DNA of 64,000 bases from Teratosphaeria epicoccoides (GCA_021401465.1 JADDMT010000048.1:62001-126000); one strand, 5' to 3'; shown: positions 10,062 through 22,994, numbered from the stretch's first letter. Notes: generated from the letters alone by a model not told the origin. Numbers and translations are program-made.

Positions 10062-10622
10062 CCGGTATTGCTGGTTGTGGGAACATAGAGTGACGGCAGC
10101 CGCATGATTAGAGCGGACTTGTCAGAGATCGATGAACACATTGGAAGAATATGCTGTAAACTGCTTGCTATCGAGCCAGACTTTCGCTAGATCATGTCGA
10201 CCATGAGACTAGTCTTGAAACCATTGAAACATTGCCTTGTGTCTGCATGCAGTTCGTAGCCTGGTCTAGGCACTACTTGAAACTCCGTTGGCATTCAGAT
10301 GTACCTTACTTTGAGCTGATTGCAGGCCCTACTCGGGCATCGCATCTGGGATACGGTATATGTAGCCGCGTGTAGATCCCAACAAGACCAGTGGATGGAG
10401 CGGAGAGTCTTCCACTTGCTTCACACGTGAAGGTCGCTTGCGATGGTGTCTGAGCAAGGCTCGCATTGCGCCGATTACCATTCTATGCGTGCCCATCGAT
10501 TCAAATATGACTCTATGTTCGCATATCTGAGCTCGTGCCCCAAGTCGAAGTACTCTGGGGCTTGTGCTGCGTGACGCTGCAGCGATCGATTTCAATTGAT
10601 CCGTAATTACAAGTGTGAGTTA
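10062..10622. other. Convergent intergenic region
   Basis: 561 bp between two convergent genes, the disordered protein and Mak11. I find only short ORFs without similarity. Both 3' UTRs should lie here. Confidence 0.4.
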
Positions 10623-12155
10623 CTATTCACTTTCCTCTGCATCTTCTGATTCCTCTGCGCCGAACGCCGTTTCGTCGCCGTCAACGTCGTGCGCTGTGAC
10701 AGTGCCATCCAGCGGGAAAACCCCAAGACATGTAATTCGATTGCCTGTTTCTAATGTGCCCATCAGGACCCCAACCTGAGCAGTCTTTTCGCTCCTGGCT
10801 TTAAGAGCAGCGGTGTCAGGGATGTTCCAGAGTCGGATCGCACCATCGCTGCTTGCCGTAATGACTAGAAGACCGCCTCGGGGGGTTTTCAGAACATCGA
10901 AGTCTTTGATGCGATTGCTGACGCCAGCGCCACGCCCTCCAAGCTGAGCCCGACACGCAAGATGCGGGAGATTCGTTGACAAGTTTACGTCATCGATCTC
11001 GCTGATGCTGTAGAAGCATATCCTGCCGTCTTCTGTTGAAGCCGCAAATACGTCACTCTCACCGAGCCGACACATCCGCATCTGATGGAACTTGGTAGGC
11101 GGTGATGGCTTGAGTATGGCCCTCGGCTTTGAGTCCAGGCCAAAGACAGCCGCACCGCGCTCGAAGCCTACCACGTACGACTCTCCTTCCGCATTCCAAC
11201 GAACTCGCCTTCCCTCGCCACTACTGTACCTGCCCTCCCCCACCTGCGCAAGCAGATCGCGCTCGAAGTTCAGCACGCCGGCTTTCTTTCCTGTCATCAG
11301 GTTCCACAGTCGCAGACACTTCTCTCCTCGCCCCACGCTCAACATCAGTTTCTGGCTCGGATGGATCGCAAAGTCATTGACACCAGCAGGAACCTCGCCG
11401 GGCCCCGCGGTGTCGCCTGACGGGCGTCCTTGAGGTTTGGGAATTGGTGACTTTATTGACGAGAGGACAGTCCAATCTCGAGTCCGAGAAATGGCGATGG
11501 TGTTGTCCTCCGCTGAGCTGAAGAGTTTTGCTTTGGAGGTGAAACTCAAGGCGGTGACAGCGCGATCATGGTAAATGAGGGCGCCGAGAGATTTGTTCCT
11601 TGGATTCTCGCTGATAATTGTGGTGGACAAGGTATCTGTTGAGCTCGGAGTGCTGGATGTGGGTGGTGCCGTTGACACACTATAGAGGTTGATACGCTCG
11701 TCGGAACTCCCAGTCGCTAGGTATCTCTTGTCGGCCTGTGTGGGTGGCGATATGGCCAAGCAGCGGATCGAGGATGCGTGAGCAGCGAATAGAAATGTAT
11801 CCGCAAATATCACGGATGCTTCAGCGTGAGCAGCAGCAGCGCCGTCTACTCGTTGTGATTGCAGAAGACTCTGTGGTATTGTTGCGGAGACGCCGTGCAG
11901 TACTCGCTCGTACGACCCGGTGACGATCTGTATGTCGAACCGACCATTGCCTCCAGAGCTATTTGCGGCTGGTGTCGCTGTTTGTGGTCTTCCAGCTCCA
12001 TTGCAATCTATATCAAGCTCGGGCGGGCAAGCAGTTTTGATAGCCTGGGTGCCTTTCCTCTGCTGCTGCGCTTCTCGGGCCTTCTTTGTCTTGGGCGCAG
12101 TTGCGTCTTCTCGTTTGCGCTTGCCTGTAATGGACGCTGTGTTGACAGCCGCCAT
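10623..12155 (-). CDS. MAK11: WD40 ribosome-biogenesis factor Mak11
   Basis: Nucleolar WD-repeat protein of the Mak11/PAK1IP1 family, needed for maturation of the 60S ribosomal subunit. The start is the ATG at 12155 (MAAVNTASITGKRKRE); the product is about 510 residues and intronless. A basic, nuclear-signal-like N-terminus (GKRKREDATAPKTKKAR) is followed by WD repeats. FAAHASSIRCLAISPP with YLATGSSDERINLYSV, LIYHDRAVTALSF, FAIHPSQKLMLSVGRGEKCLRLWNLMTGKKAG and LVITASSDGAIRLWNI are recognisable. Insertions between blades (for example SSTPSSTDTLSTT) are typical of fungal members. The C-terminus is acidic (AEESEDAEESE). It lies head-to-head with the Vid21/Eaf1 gene, with about 320 bp between the start codons. 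Confidence 0.9.
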   Translation of the reverse strand: MAAVNTASITGKRKREDATAPKTKKAREAQQQRKGTQAIKTACPPELDIDCNGAGRPQTATPAANSSGGNGRFDIQIVTGSYERVLHGVSATIPQSLLQSQRVDGAAAAHAEASVIFADTFLFAAHASSIRCLAISPPTQADKRYLATGSSDERINLYSVSTAPPTSSTPSSTDTLSTTIISENPRNKSLGALIYHDRAVTALSFTSKAKLFSSAEDNTIAISRTRDWTVLSSIKSPIPKPQGRPSGDTAGPGEVPAGVNDFAIHPSQKLMLSVGRGEKCLRLWNLMTGKKAGVLNFERDLLAQVGEGRYSSGEGRRVRWNAEGESYVVGFERGAAVFGLDSKPRAILKPSPPTKFHQMRMCRLGESDVFAASTEDGRICFYSISEIDDVNLSTNLPHLACRAQLGGRGAGVSNRIKDFDVLKTPRGGLLVITASSDGAIRLWNIPDTAALKARSEKTAQVGVLMGTLETGNRITCLGVFPLDGTVTAHDVDGDETAFGAEESEDAEESE

Positions 12156-12473
12156 AATCACAATTGTCTACTACTCGTGACTTTGGAATGTGTACATGGT
12201 GAGGGCACATGTATCTTTAGCTATCTTTATTGCGTGCCTCCAGAAATTTGTTTGAAGACAGAGTTTGTGCTGGCCCGCGTTTCTTGAGGGAAGCTCCCGC
12301 TTGTCCTTTCCTGGGGTTTTGCAAGGCGACATCTTCGTGGTCGCAAAGCCCAAACCGCGACGACGAACGACATCCGAGAAATTGGCCACCACCATCACTC
12401 GAAACACACACAACTGCCTGGACAGCGTCTGTTGTGCAGTGACAGATGCGGTCCTCGGCTGTGCGCTTAATTA
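12156..12473. promoter_or_regulatory. Divergent promoter, MAK11 / VID21
   Basis: 318 bp separating the ATGs of two head-to-head genes, Mak11 on minus and Vid21/Eaf1 on plus. Both 5' leaders and both promoters must fit here or be shared. No clear TATA element was identified. Confidence 0.5.
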
Positions 12474-15400
12474 ATGCAGCAGAACCTGCTTGCCGAGCGA
12501 CGCGACCTGAGAGAGCGGAAACAGCATGAGTTAGCGTACGTAATTCACGATACTCTCACATGTCATTTTCGGGGCGATTTCACGACGACGCATTGATTTT
12601 ATTTTGATGATATTGCGTGGTATGGGTGTGTTGCTGATGGGTTGCAACAGCACGACTTCGCGGCGCCATCGGCGGGCTTTGCGCGCCTTGAGGAGCGTAC
12701 ACAAGATTCTCTCCAACAATACTGACATATCCGTCCTCACAAACCCGCATCTGAGCCCAGAAGACTCTCTGCCGCCATCGGATGACGAAAAGGAGTATTT
12801 GCAGCTCAATAGCTTGCCCAAGTAAGTGAGGAGCGTGCATTTACCAGATCACTGCGGCTTGTACCCTAACGCGACATAGCGACTGTAGCTTCGACGAGAA
12901 CACACTTCTTCCTGCCACCCTGCAGCATCATGCCGACTCCATATACCCATCAAAACACCACACACCCTCACCCCAACCTCCGCGGCCAAGTAATGGTGCC
13001 GTTCAGCCTGCTGCCAGAGCCGCCGTGACCCCCGTTGCCGACGCCGCAGGACCAATGGCTTCTGCGGCCGTCCAGGAACCGCCTGCGAATGCGCCTAGAC
13101 TCGATACGAATGTAGCCACTGAAAAGCAAAAGCTCTCTCAGCATGGCGTGCGCGCCGACGACGCCGCTGTGCTGCCTACCATGGTTGCGCTTCCAGCACC
13201 TGACAAGGAAGCCAACTTCACCGCTGCGACCCAGGAAATACTTGACATAGAATCCCCTCATCGGCCTGCGAAGGTGGTTCACCTGCCGCCAGAGGACGTG
13301 CAGGAGGAGCGTTTGCGCCAGCGGCGAGAGGCCATGGAGGAAAAGCAACGAGAGCCGGAGTCGGACAAGCTTTCAAGGGCCAACATTCTGCAGAGCGAGC
13401 TTGCGTCGTCTCCATCTTCGACGGTAGGCGCACACTCTGCAACGACGCCGCTCGCACCACAAGATTCTCCCGACACCTCGCCAGACTCTGAGACCGCTGA
13501 ACTTGACGTATCGCCGCCCAAGGAACTTCGTCCCAGCTCCGAGGAGCAGCAAGCGCAAGAGGAGCATGATCGGCTACTTGCGGCCCAGAAAGAGATAGCA
13601 CGAAAACAAGCCCTTGGCGAAGATGTCACGCCAGACGATCAGCTCATATGGGAAGCTCGCGAAGCGGCAGCTCGTGATACGGACGAAAAGGCTGCCAGGG
13701 ATGCCGAGGATGGGCCTGAGGCTGATGCCAGGACTTCGTTGGAAGAAAATGAGGCTGAGAAAGTCATGGGCGATGTGCGGGCTGATGACGGTCTGCAACC
13801 GCCTCCTACGCCTGCGCCTAGTCAAGACGAGAAGCCTCCAGCAACTTTGTCTACCGCCCCTCAGCAACAAAGCCAAGACGATGAAGAAGGCGACAATATT
13901 GCCGTTTCCCCACGGCGTCCCGTCTCGCCATGCGCGCCCACAGCTACTACTCCGCGGATCGTGACACGCGTATCCTCTGGTGCGATGCACCGTAAGAGTG
14001 TCTCTGAAATTCTCGGGGAAACGCCCCCGGAGAAAGAAGTGCCAATGCCAGCTCCGATGAGCAAGCAGACCATTTCACCAGCCCCGCTATCACCGAGAGC
14101 TTCGAGACACTCACAGGAGATCAGTATCTCACTGCCGGCCGCTTCGTCACAGACATCGTGGCAAGTTCCATGTGGCAGTGGTCAACGAACTTGCAGGCAG
14201 GGCATGCTTTCGCGCAGTGACCTAGCATCTCTGAGAGGCGCCGCTGAAGATGTAGACAGAGACTACTTAGAGCCTCTGTTCCGGATTCAGGCTCATGACT
14301 CCCCAAACTCAAGGACACGCCCGCTCACTGAGCTTACTAGGGAGGCGAAGAAGCAGCTGTCAACCGAAGATCACTTTACGTCAGTACATGAACGGATGGA
14401 CTACAGGATCTTGAGGCGCATCTATCAGTTGCAAAACGCCAACAAATGGTCATTGCGACAGATGGAGAAGGCCAAAGAGCCAGAGCAGCCTTTTAGTCAT
14501 ATGGACCACATGATGGCAGAAATGAAATGGATGCGGAAGGATTTCAAGGCTGAGCGCAAGATGAAGAAAAGCGTCTGTGCTTGGCTCGCTGCCCGCTGCG
14601 CTGACTACGTCAACGCCGACGAAAAGTGCAGGCGGACAATGCAGGTCAAGGTCAAGGCAAAGTTGCAGACCAAGACCGATGTTGACGACCACCCACCAGC
14701 TCTGGACTCAGCGGGCGACTCAGCGCCCGAAGATGACATGATGCCCTGCACTCCGGATGGCGACAGCATGTCCACGTGCCTTGTGGTCGCACCAGAGCTC
14801 AAGGACGCTGTTGTTGCACTTCAAGAGACCCGCGTCTTGGGAAAAGCTCTCAGGACACTACCAATACTCGGCACACGGGCCCTTACCTCTGCATCGTCTG
14901 CAAAGCCCTTGGCTCCCGTTTCCAAATTCGTTGAAGGCAAAGTCCTATCCAGGACGTTCGGACCTTCTCGAAAGCGCAGTCGTTACGATTATGACGACGA
15001 TGCTGAATTACTCGAAAGCCAGCGTCCGGGCAAGCGCACGCGGGAGGAGCGCAATCTTGAGCCGGATGACCAAGAAAGTGCGCTGTTTAACGCGGAGAAC
15101 AAGCACATCCGTGATCGGCTTCATGCCAACAATGCTTTCAGGCCGCCATCAGAGTTTGCCATGCCGTCCATAGCGTTCTACGAGTTCCGTAATGGCTCAC
15201 AATGGATTTGGGAGGACGACCAGAAATTACGCAAGCTGGCCAAAGAATATTCATTCAATTGGTCACTTATCGCTGATGAGATGACGCTGCCGTCCCGCTA
15301 CAAGAGTGCAGCTCAGCGTCGGACGCCCTGGGAGTGTTTCGAGCGATGGGTCGATTTGGAGCAGCTACCTGCTGAAATGCGCAAGACTGTTTACTTCAAA

Positions 15401-17074
15401 ACCTGGTTCAACAGGCTCGACCAGAGTCAGACTGCCTCGGAAAGGAGGTTTCAAGCTGCCGTGGCAGCTATGCAGGCGCAGGCTCAGCAGACAGGTCAGC
15501 AAGTACAGATGCCACAACGTCGTCGGACCACTCCAACCAGAGTTGAGAAGCGCAAAGATACTCGATATCTGTGGCTTCTTGACGGTATGCGCAAACATGC
15601 TCGAAAGAAGGAGAATAACGCCTTCAAGCAAGCCGAGGCCCAGCGCGCGGCCGCACAACGCAAGTCCCAGACCGACAATTCCAACCAACCGCGTGTTCCT
15701 AGAATGACACCGCAAGAGTTCAGCAAACGCAGGCAGGATCAAGACATTAAGCATGCCGAGACCATCCGGGCATATCGACAGAAACAGCTCGAGGCGCAAC
15801 GCGCTCAGCTGGCTGCTCGAGCTGCACAGCAGCAGGGAGCCGCGAACGGCATGATTGCCCAACAGCGTCCATCCGGGTCAGGGACAGCACCACAGCAGAG
15901 CTCGGCGCAACAAAATGGCCAGCAGAGTGTCAGCATGAATGGCCAAATGCCGTCGCAAGCAAGACCGCCTCTACCAATGGCGACGCGCAATGGTCACCTT
16001 GCAGTACCGCAAGTCAATGCCCAGGGGATACCACAGAGTCAGATGCGCCCCACGCCACCCGTGGCTCATTCGAACAACATGCAAAGAATGGCGCATGCAA
16101 ATGCGCAGCAGATGAACGGGCAATACGGAAATCAGCAATTTCAGATGCCAAACGGGAGTATGCCCAGCCCTGGGCCCCACATGACTACTGCGCAACAGCT
16201 CCAGCAGAATCAGCAACTCATGGCTCAAATGCAAGCACAGGCGCAGCAGCACCAGCAGGGACACAGCTCAAGTCAGGCGACGCCTCACACTGCGCAAATG
16301 TCTGCTTCACCGAGCATGGCACCTCCGCCAACACCACGTACACAGTCGCGACAAGCAGGGCAGCTATCTTCGGGCCACATGCCGCGCCTCATCGAGATCA
16401 AAAACAGTCTGAGGGAGAAACATCCAAATCTATCTGATGACCAGTTGACAAGTGCTGCGACGAACGAGCTGAGGTCTCAGACGACATCTGGGCAGTCCCA
16501 GCATCAGCAGCAGCAGCAAGCTAGGCAGAACGCAATGAACGTGGCTGCGGGACTTCAGCCACAGCATGGTCAGGCTCCGAACATGCAGCAGACCTATGCT
16601 CAAAATTCGACGGCATATCAGCGCAACCATGGTATGGTGAATGGGAGCACGCCATATATGAACGGCGACAACAATGGCACTCCTGGGCCAGGCATGAATG
16701 GCCCGACCAACAGCCCGCAGGCAGCTTCGGCGTATGCAAACCAGCTTAGGCAGCGGCAGATGGCGATGATGCAGGGACAAATGCAGCAGTCTCCGAATGC
16801 ACCTCACGCGCAGCTGGCTGGCAGTCCCGGGATGGTGCACGTCAGCCCCAACATGGCTCCTGCAAGTCCCGTAGTACAGTATGCTAACAACATGGGCCAA
16901 GCGGGTGCCAACGGCATGAGCGCGGGCCCTCCGAGCAGGAACAACACGCCTCAAATGCAGCGGGTCAGCAGCTCGAACAGTGTGCCAAGTGCAGGGATGC
17001 AGAGTGGCATGCAGAGCCCTGGGTCGATGCCACAGGGCAGTCCAAGAAACATGCAGGCCAATATGGCGAGGTAG
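12474..17074 (+). CDS. VID21: NuA4 scaffold subunit Vid21/Eaf1
   Basis: Scaffold of the NuA4 histone H4/H2A acetyltransferase complex in the nucleus. Model: exon 1 12474-12535, intron 12536-12650, exon 2 12651-12821, intron 12822-12879 (GTAAGT, branch CCTAAC, ATAG), exon 3 12880-17074; about 1,475 residues. The N-terminus assembled across introns starts MQQNLLAERRDLRERKQHEL, the basic helical start expected for the family; a stop lies just upstream in frame. The HSA domain is around residues 575-680 (DYRILRRIYQLQ, MAEMKWMRKDFKAERKMKK). The SANT/Myb domain is around 844-905 (FRNGSQWIWEDDQKLRKLA, YSFNWSLIADEM, RRTPWECFERWVDLEQLP). The last 550 residues are Gln/Met/Pro-rich, with short polyglutamine runs. 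The third exon's frame lacks an ATG near its start, which supports the upstream exons. Confidence 0.9.
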
Positions 17075-17574
17075 AACAGGACTCGTCTGCGGATATGTAA
17101 GTATGTAGCTGAAGAGACTGGCGGATTCAGGTCTGGAAGCGATGACATTGATTGTGCCGTGCTATTATCAGCGAGGCGCTGTCGGGACCATTGACAGGGA
17201 GCGTTGACATGATAGACGCGATGAGGTTGAATATGAAATCCAAGCTTCACGGCGACAGCCTTGGCAATGCTCCGAACGAGCTCTTTAAGCTTTCATGTTC
17301 CAATCATCACTTATTGCACGTCCTATGTTCCGGCCGACGGTGCCCTCCCCCGAACCTGACAAACGTTGGTCTACCGGGATCAGCCATGAACGTGTCACAA
17401 CGCGTCAGCCAGGAGCCCAACTCAGACGTCGGCCGAAAGACGTCGTGCGACACCAGGTCGGCGCCCGCGCAACGTTCCGAAACTTATATATTCAGCCGCG
17501 AATCTACAGAGTTGCTTATGTTGACCACTTCTGAACACCTCTTAGCCAAGCATATCCAAATCGACCGCCCGGCT

Positions 17575-18415
17575 ATGTCGAACAATAACACCCTCGCAGC
17601 CAAGCCCCGTAAGGGAGGCCAGAGCGTACATTTCCCATTAGGCATACAAAGTGGCTCGAAGCTCACAGATATTTCACAGGATGGCAACGTCCGAGAATTG
17701 GCGGTACTCGAATTCCTGCACAGCCATCCATCGATCAATCATCTTGGTGACAGCCCTGCAAATGTCGCCAGAGTCATCGACGAGTTCAAGATGACGCGAG
17801 AGCGCTTGATGATCATTGGGCCGGAGAAGGCGAGCTATATGATCGACAGGCTGAAGCGCTTGGCGCCGGGTCCGATGGTGTTCATTGAGTTTGGGGCTTA
17901 TGTTGGATATTCTGCTGTCATCCTTGCGGGCGCGCTGAGGGAGCATAATAGAGGGTTCCCGGTTAAGTACTATAGTCTGGAGATCAACCCTGTCAATGCG
18001 GCGATCACGCAGAGCGCTGTTGAGCTTGCGGGTCTGAAGGAGGAGGTGGATGTGATTGTTGGGCCGGCGGGCGAAACGCTGAAGCGGCTTGTTGAGGCTG
18101 GAAAGTTGGAGAGCGGGCAGGTGCGTTCGGTTTTGATGGATCATTTTAAAGACGTGTATCTATCTGACCTCAAGATTGTCGAAGAGCTGAAGTTGTTGAG
18201 GAGCGATGCGATCGTCTTCTCTGATAATTGTGGGCCGGCTTTCCGGAAGGATGGCGATACTGACAGCCCCATCATCGGGTATTTGGAGCACGTGAAGAAG
18301 AATTACAAAACCGAGCTGGTGGATTTCGGCTTTGTATGTCGTCCTCTTCCTCCCCGAGCTGGCTGTTGCTGACAATTGGCAGGACGAGGTTGCGGTCTCA
18401 GAGCTTGCCCAGTGA
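17575..18415 (+). CDS. Catechol O-methyltransferase-like enzyme
   Basis: SAM- and metal-dependent O-methyltransferase of the COMT family. Exon 1 is 17575-18333; a 49-nt intron (GTATGT, branch GCTGAC, GGCAG) follows; exon 2 18383-18415 adds DEVAVSELAQ and a stop. The product is 263 residues. Motifs: the SAM loop VFIEFGAYVGYSAVILAG, the acidic end of beta-2 YYSLEINPVNAA, the metal/catalytic region VLMDHFKDVYLSDL, and the metal ligand pair FSDNCGP. No signal peptide is visible, so it is probably cytosolic. The frame is open far upstream, but MSNNNTLAAK is the natural start, since it precedes the N-terminal helix DGNVRELAVLEFL of the family. The substrate is probably a catechol from aromatic or secondary metabolism. 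The gene is convergent with the DUF3431 gene; their 3' ends are about 65 bp apart. Confidence 0.88.
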
Positions 18416-18481
18416 TCAATGGATATATCTCTGTAGCTCCACAAGCCAATGCGATGACCAATGACAGCCTGCTTTGCGTGA

Positions 18482-19518
18482 TTACAGCAGTCGCGGCAAG
18501 CTCGGCACGTCAGTACCTGTTCTGTTCGGTGCCTTGGTCCAGCTGTGGGGCCCGCATCGTCCGAAGTATTCACAAGCGCATTGATGTGGTGGCGGACAAC
18601 TGGTATTATGTATTAGCGAAGGGCTTAAGACGCAGGTACCTTAGATCAGAAGACTTACCGCACAGCTTGTCCGGTGAATATATAGGCCCACAATTTCTCG
18701 AACACTCTCCCGCTGACCTCATCTTTGAGGAGACTTTCCAGCAGCCACTGCCGCATCCTCTCGTAGTCACCCTTCGGCCGTCGCTGTATCGCCTGCCGCG
18801 TCACAGCAAATTGTGCACAGCACTGCGACGCAATGGCCTTTGGTAACGTCTCGATTGGGAATATAGACCTCCAGTTCCCAGCTATGGCAGCCTCGGTTTC
18901 TTTGTGCATAAAACCTGGACCCGAGACAGAAGAGTCGCGGTCCACAGGTTTCATTTCAGCCGGACATGATGGGAACCAGTCACAGCGGAGGCTTATGTAG
19001 CCCTCGGTCTGCAAGGCTTCCAGACGTATACCATCGATCAGACCTCTAACGTCGAATTCTTGGTGCCAAGAATCCAGGTGACCGTGAATGAAAATGGTAG
19101 ACCAGGGCAGTGTATAGTATCTGTCGATGATGAAGGAAAGGTAGACCATAGCCTCACGGCCCTTGTTCTCTGGGATTTTGAAGCGATTGTGGTGATCTGG
19201 TCGAGCGTCCACGTCATAGTTGTAAATCTCCCAAGAACGAATATCTCGGACCCAGGACACGTCGTTCTTGCCCTGGCCTGCGATCACCAGGGCTCCCCAA
19301 GGTGGCTCGACAGGAGGTGGGTCTGAGTGAGTGTCGTGCTTGAAGGAAGCTCGTAGTGAGTCGCCGGCATGACCTATGCTGCTTCTCAGCTCTGATAGCT
19401 GAGCGACTGATATTGGACTGTCGCGAAGGGACGGACTCAGGAACAAAGTAGGGAGTCCGAGAATAATCACGAGCAAGGAACAAGTCAAAAGCAGAATGGA
19501 ACGCCGCCGCCATGCCAT
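18482..19518 (-). CDS. DUF3431 family type II membrane protein
   Basis: Fungal DUF3431 protein, probably Golgi/secretory. Exon 1 is 19518-18659; intron 18658-18601 (58 nt, GTAAGT...ACCAG); exon 2 18599-18482 by my reading of phase 2, giving about 325 residues. A signal-anchor helix at residues 7-28 (SILLLTCSLLVIILGLPTLF) follows a short basic cytoplasmic tail. The lumenal domain shows the family motifs NDVSWVRDI, YNYDVDARPDHHNRFKIPENKGREA, LSFIIDRYYTLPWSTIFIHGH and the cysteine motif SLRCDWFPSCPAE. Exon 2 adds a conserved cysteine-rich end beginning CPPPHQCACEYFGRC, which confirms the intron. The biochemical function of the family is not established; some members sit beside glycosyltransferases. 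The start is set at the second Met of the frame because the first codon is TTG. Confidence 0.85.
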
Positions 19519-19912
19519 TGCTTCCAAAGAGCCATGAAGGAGCTGAAAGCCGAAATGCAACTTAGCCTGCTAACTTATTCTTACGAGCCGGACGATGCCT
19601 CGCACTGATGATACGGGGACGCGAGCGTTTCACATATGTGGGCGCTACCGAAGGAGGAAGAGCTTACGTACGTCTCCTACACGACGTAGTACTCGATATC
19701 GAGTGTCGGTTGATCTGCGGATGGACTCGACGGGAACTTGGAAAGTGGAAGGAAGGTCCACGGGTGCCTTTGTTGCCTTTCGTCACCGTGCATGAAGGAT
19801 GAAGGGCCGCCACGCGAAGCCGCACACACCTTGTCTTCATATGTCTAGACATTAGCAGATCATCGAAAGACTCGTTCGCGCCTGATGCGCGTCCCGATTT
19901 CGCTTCGCGGTC

Positions 19913-22690
19913 ATGGATGATTCCTATGCGCACATTCTCAGAGATGACAATGGCTATGACGAGTAAGTGAAACTCACCGTGATGTTTCAGCCTAGATGGA
20001 CCTGGCAGTTCTAACAGTCATTTTGCAGCATCACTGGCCAAAGTAATCCGCGCGATACCACGATTCAGATCATCCTCTCCCTCGCCCTAGGAGTCGGTGC
20101 CTTTCTCTCCTTCTGCATATTGCGACCAAGATGGGCAGGCATGTACGCTGCGCGCAAAAAGCGCAAAGACGAAGCAGCGGTCTTGCCAGAGCTGCCGGAT
20201 ACCATGTTTGGATGGATAATACCGCTTTGGAGGATCACAGATCAACAGATACTTGCGTCTGCAGGTCTGGACAGCTATGTCTTCCTGCGATTTTTCAAAA
20301 TGGCTATGAAGTTCTTGATTACAACACTGTTCTTTAGCCTGATTGTAATCAAACCTGTGCACGATGCCTTTCCGGACGACGACGACCTGGGCAACGGGAC
20401 GAAGAAGCATCGGGATGGCTCAGAGCATGGGAAGGAACAAGATATGCTGCTTGGAAGGTCCTTGAATCTGTGGGAGGCTGACGGACACAACCATACGAAC
20501 GGCAACGAAACCTCTCCGTTCTATCCCTACCCATGGAACATTGAGACAGACTACCTCTGGATGTACGTGGCTTTCGCCTACTTGTTCTCCACCATTGCGA
20601 TATATTTGATAATTTCAGAGACGCGAAAGGTTATTGAGGTCAGGCAGGAGTATTTGGGCACACAAACGACGGTCACAGACAGAACTATCAGGTTGTCAGG
20701 AATTCCACCAGATCTGCAGGACGAAGAAAAGATCAAGGAATTCATCGAGAGCTTGGACATCGGCAAAGTAGAGAGTGTAACGCTCTGTCGCAAATGGAAG
20801 GCACTGGACAAAGCTATGATGCACAGGATGAACATCCTTCGTCGCCTTGAGGAGGCCTATACTATCCATATGGGTCGACGCTCAGTGGAACGAAATCTGG
20901 ACACATTGCCAATCGCGCAGCCTCCGCCTCCCGGGCCTAGAGCTGCTCCTGTTCCGGACGAGGAGCAGGCGGAGAGCGCGCGCCTGCTGAATGGCCAAGC
21001 ACATGTAGTGCCGTATGAGCAGGCGCGGCCCAAGGCAACCATTAGGTATGGCCGTTTCAACATTCGCAGCAAGCAAGTAGACGCCATCGATTATTATACT
21101 GAACAGTTACGCCAAGCGGACGAGCGCGTCAGGCAGCTTCGACGGCAAAAGTTCCCACCGATGCCTTTGGCCTTCGTCACTCTGGACTCAGTGGCCGCCT
21201 GCCAAATGGCCATACAAGCCGTCCTAGATCCATCGCCATTGCAACTCATCGCCAATTCAAGCCCTGCGCCTTCAGACGTCATATGGCAGAACACATATCT
21301 GTCACGCCGAAGCCGTATGATCAGGAGCTGGTCCATCACGGCACTGATCGTGCTCCTGACAATCTTCTGGTCTGTAATTCTAGTGCCCATAGCCGGGCTG
21401 CTGAATACGGAGACCATCGGAAAGGCATTGCCAAAGCTTGGCGACTTTCTCGAGGAACATGAGAATATCCGATCGCTTGTCAGCACGCAATTGCCCACAC
21501 TCTTTGCCACTTTGCTCACAGTCCTGGTCCCATACCTCTACTACTACCTGAGCTGGTGGCAAGGCATGATTAGTCAGGGTGACATTGAACTTTCTGCCAT
21601 CTCGAAGAACTTCTTCTTCACTTTCTTCAACTTCTTCGTCATCTTCACGGTCCTCGGATCAGCATCGACGTTCTATCAATTCTGGGAGAAGTTCGGCGAG
21701 GCGCTGCAGGACTTCCAGAAGGTCGCTCACACTATTGCGCTGTCGCTGCAGAAGTTCATAACGTTCTACGTCAACTTCATCATTTTGCAAGGTATTGGCC
21801 TATTTCCGTTTCGCCTGCTGGAGGTAGGCGCTGTGTCGCTATACCCAATCTATCGGATGGGTGCAAAGACGCCGCGGGGTGAGCTATCTACACAATTTTC
21901 TCCTTGCGCCTTGCTGCTGACATCATGATCAGACTACGCAGAGCTTGTTCAGCCGCCGGTTTTCAGCTATGGCTTTTACCTCCCATCAGCACTGCTGGTG
22001 TTCATCATCTGCATGGTCTACTCGGTACTACGCTACTCCTGGACAGTCATTCTTGCTGGCCTCGCGTACTTCGCCCTCGGCCATTTCACCTACAAGTACC
22101 AGCTCCTTTACGCGATGGATCACCAACAGCAGTCTACAGGTCGCGCGTGGGGCATGATCTGTGATCGCATTTTTGTCGGTCTGATCTTCTTCCAGCTCAC
22201 AACTGCTGGACAGCTGCTGCTGAAGCAAACGGTCTACAGGGCCGTACTCATGATCCCTCTGCTGATTGGAACGATATGGATCAGTATCCTGTACGGCAGG
22301 ACTTACAAGCCTCTCATGAACTTCATCGCGTTGAGAAGTGTCAAGCGGGCAGAGCCATACACCGACAACGACGGGGTCCAGAATTCTACGGAAGACGGCG
22401 ATCGAAGCACTGTCAGTAGCAATGACTTGACCAGGAACGTTTGGGCAGACACTGGCGTGAACATTGCCAAGCTGAGACATCAGCGCGAGACGAGGAATAA
22501 GTACGGAATCGCAGTCGATGAAAGTGGCGAAGCTATCAAATTTGTCAATCCGAGTCTGGTCGTGCCGTTGGAGGGCTTATGGATTGCAGATAAGGATGGT
22601 ACAGCAGCTCATGGTGGACTGAGTGGCAGAGGTGACGGCACTGGTGTACGACCTGAGAATGATGAGGGCGAGCCAGATGCTGTTATCTAA
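19913..22690 (+). CDS. CSC1/OSCA/TMEM63-like cation channel
   Basis: Polytopic membrane protein of the osmosensitive, calcium-permeable channel family (yeast Csc1/Rsn1/Phm7 relatives). Exon 1 is 19913-19962, intron of 66 nt (branch TTCTAAC), exon 2 20029-21878, intron 21879-21932 (54 nt), exon 3 21933-22690; about 885 residues. Order of domains: an N-terminal three-helix RSN1_TM part (QIILSLALGVGAFLSF and two more helices to about residue 215). The cytosolic PHM7_cyt domain starts LGTQTTVTDRTIRLSGIP and includes the RNA-recognition-like motif RKFPPMPLAFVTLDSVAAC. The RSN1_7TM channel core starts at SWSITALIVLLTIFWSV. The tail is hydrophilic and ends EGEPDAVI. Joined across intron 2, the sequence reads DYAELVQPPVFSYGFYLP, as in the family. 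Plasma or internal membrane location is unresolved. Confidence 0.9.
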
Positions 22691-22994
22691 GATTGTCAAT
22701 TGTGATATCCCTACTGCTTAGCTTCTGAGTTTTATACGCACGTCTGGCCCGACGTTCAGCCTCAGCTGGATACACATGATTCGTAGCGGTTACGGAGTCG
22801 AATCTACCGATGGGAAGGTGCGGCGGTGCACCTTCCATATGCTTCGGCTGGTGCCTGGGGCCGCAACCTCGACTCGAAACATCGTCTCGTCCAACACCAG
22901 AGACGCAGACACCAGGATGCTCGTCCCACTCAAGCGCAAGTCATCGATCTCGGGACCAGCGCGAGAAGCCGGTAAATATAGTGCAGAGGCCACC

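Noticed and set aside
12536..12879. Separate small gene at 12604-12825 upstream of Vid21
   Set aside because: This frame is the second exon of Vid21. Donor, branch site and acceptor on both sides join it in frame.
17152..17574. N-terminal extension of the COMT-like frame
   Set aside because: Open frame only. It has no family similarity, and the ATG at 17575 gives the normal length.
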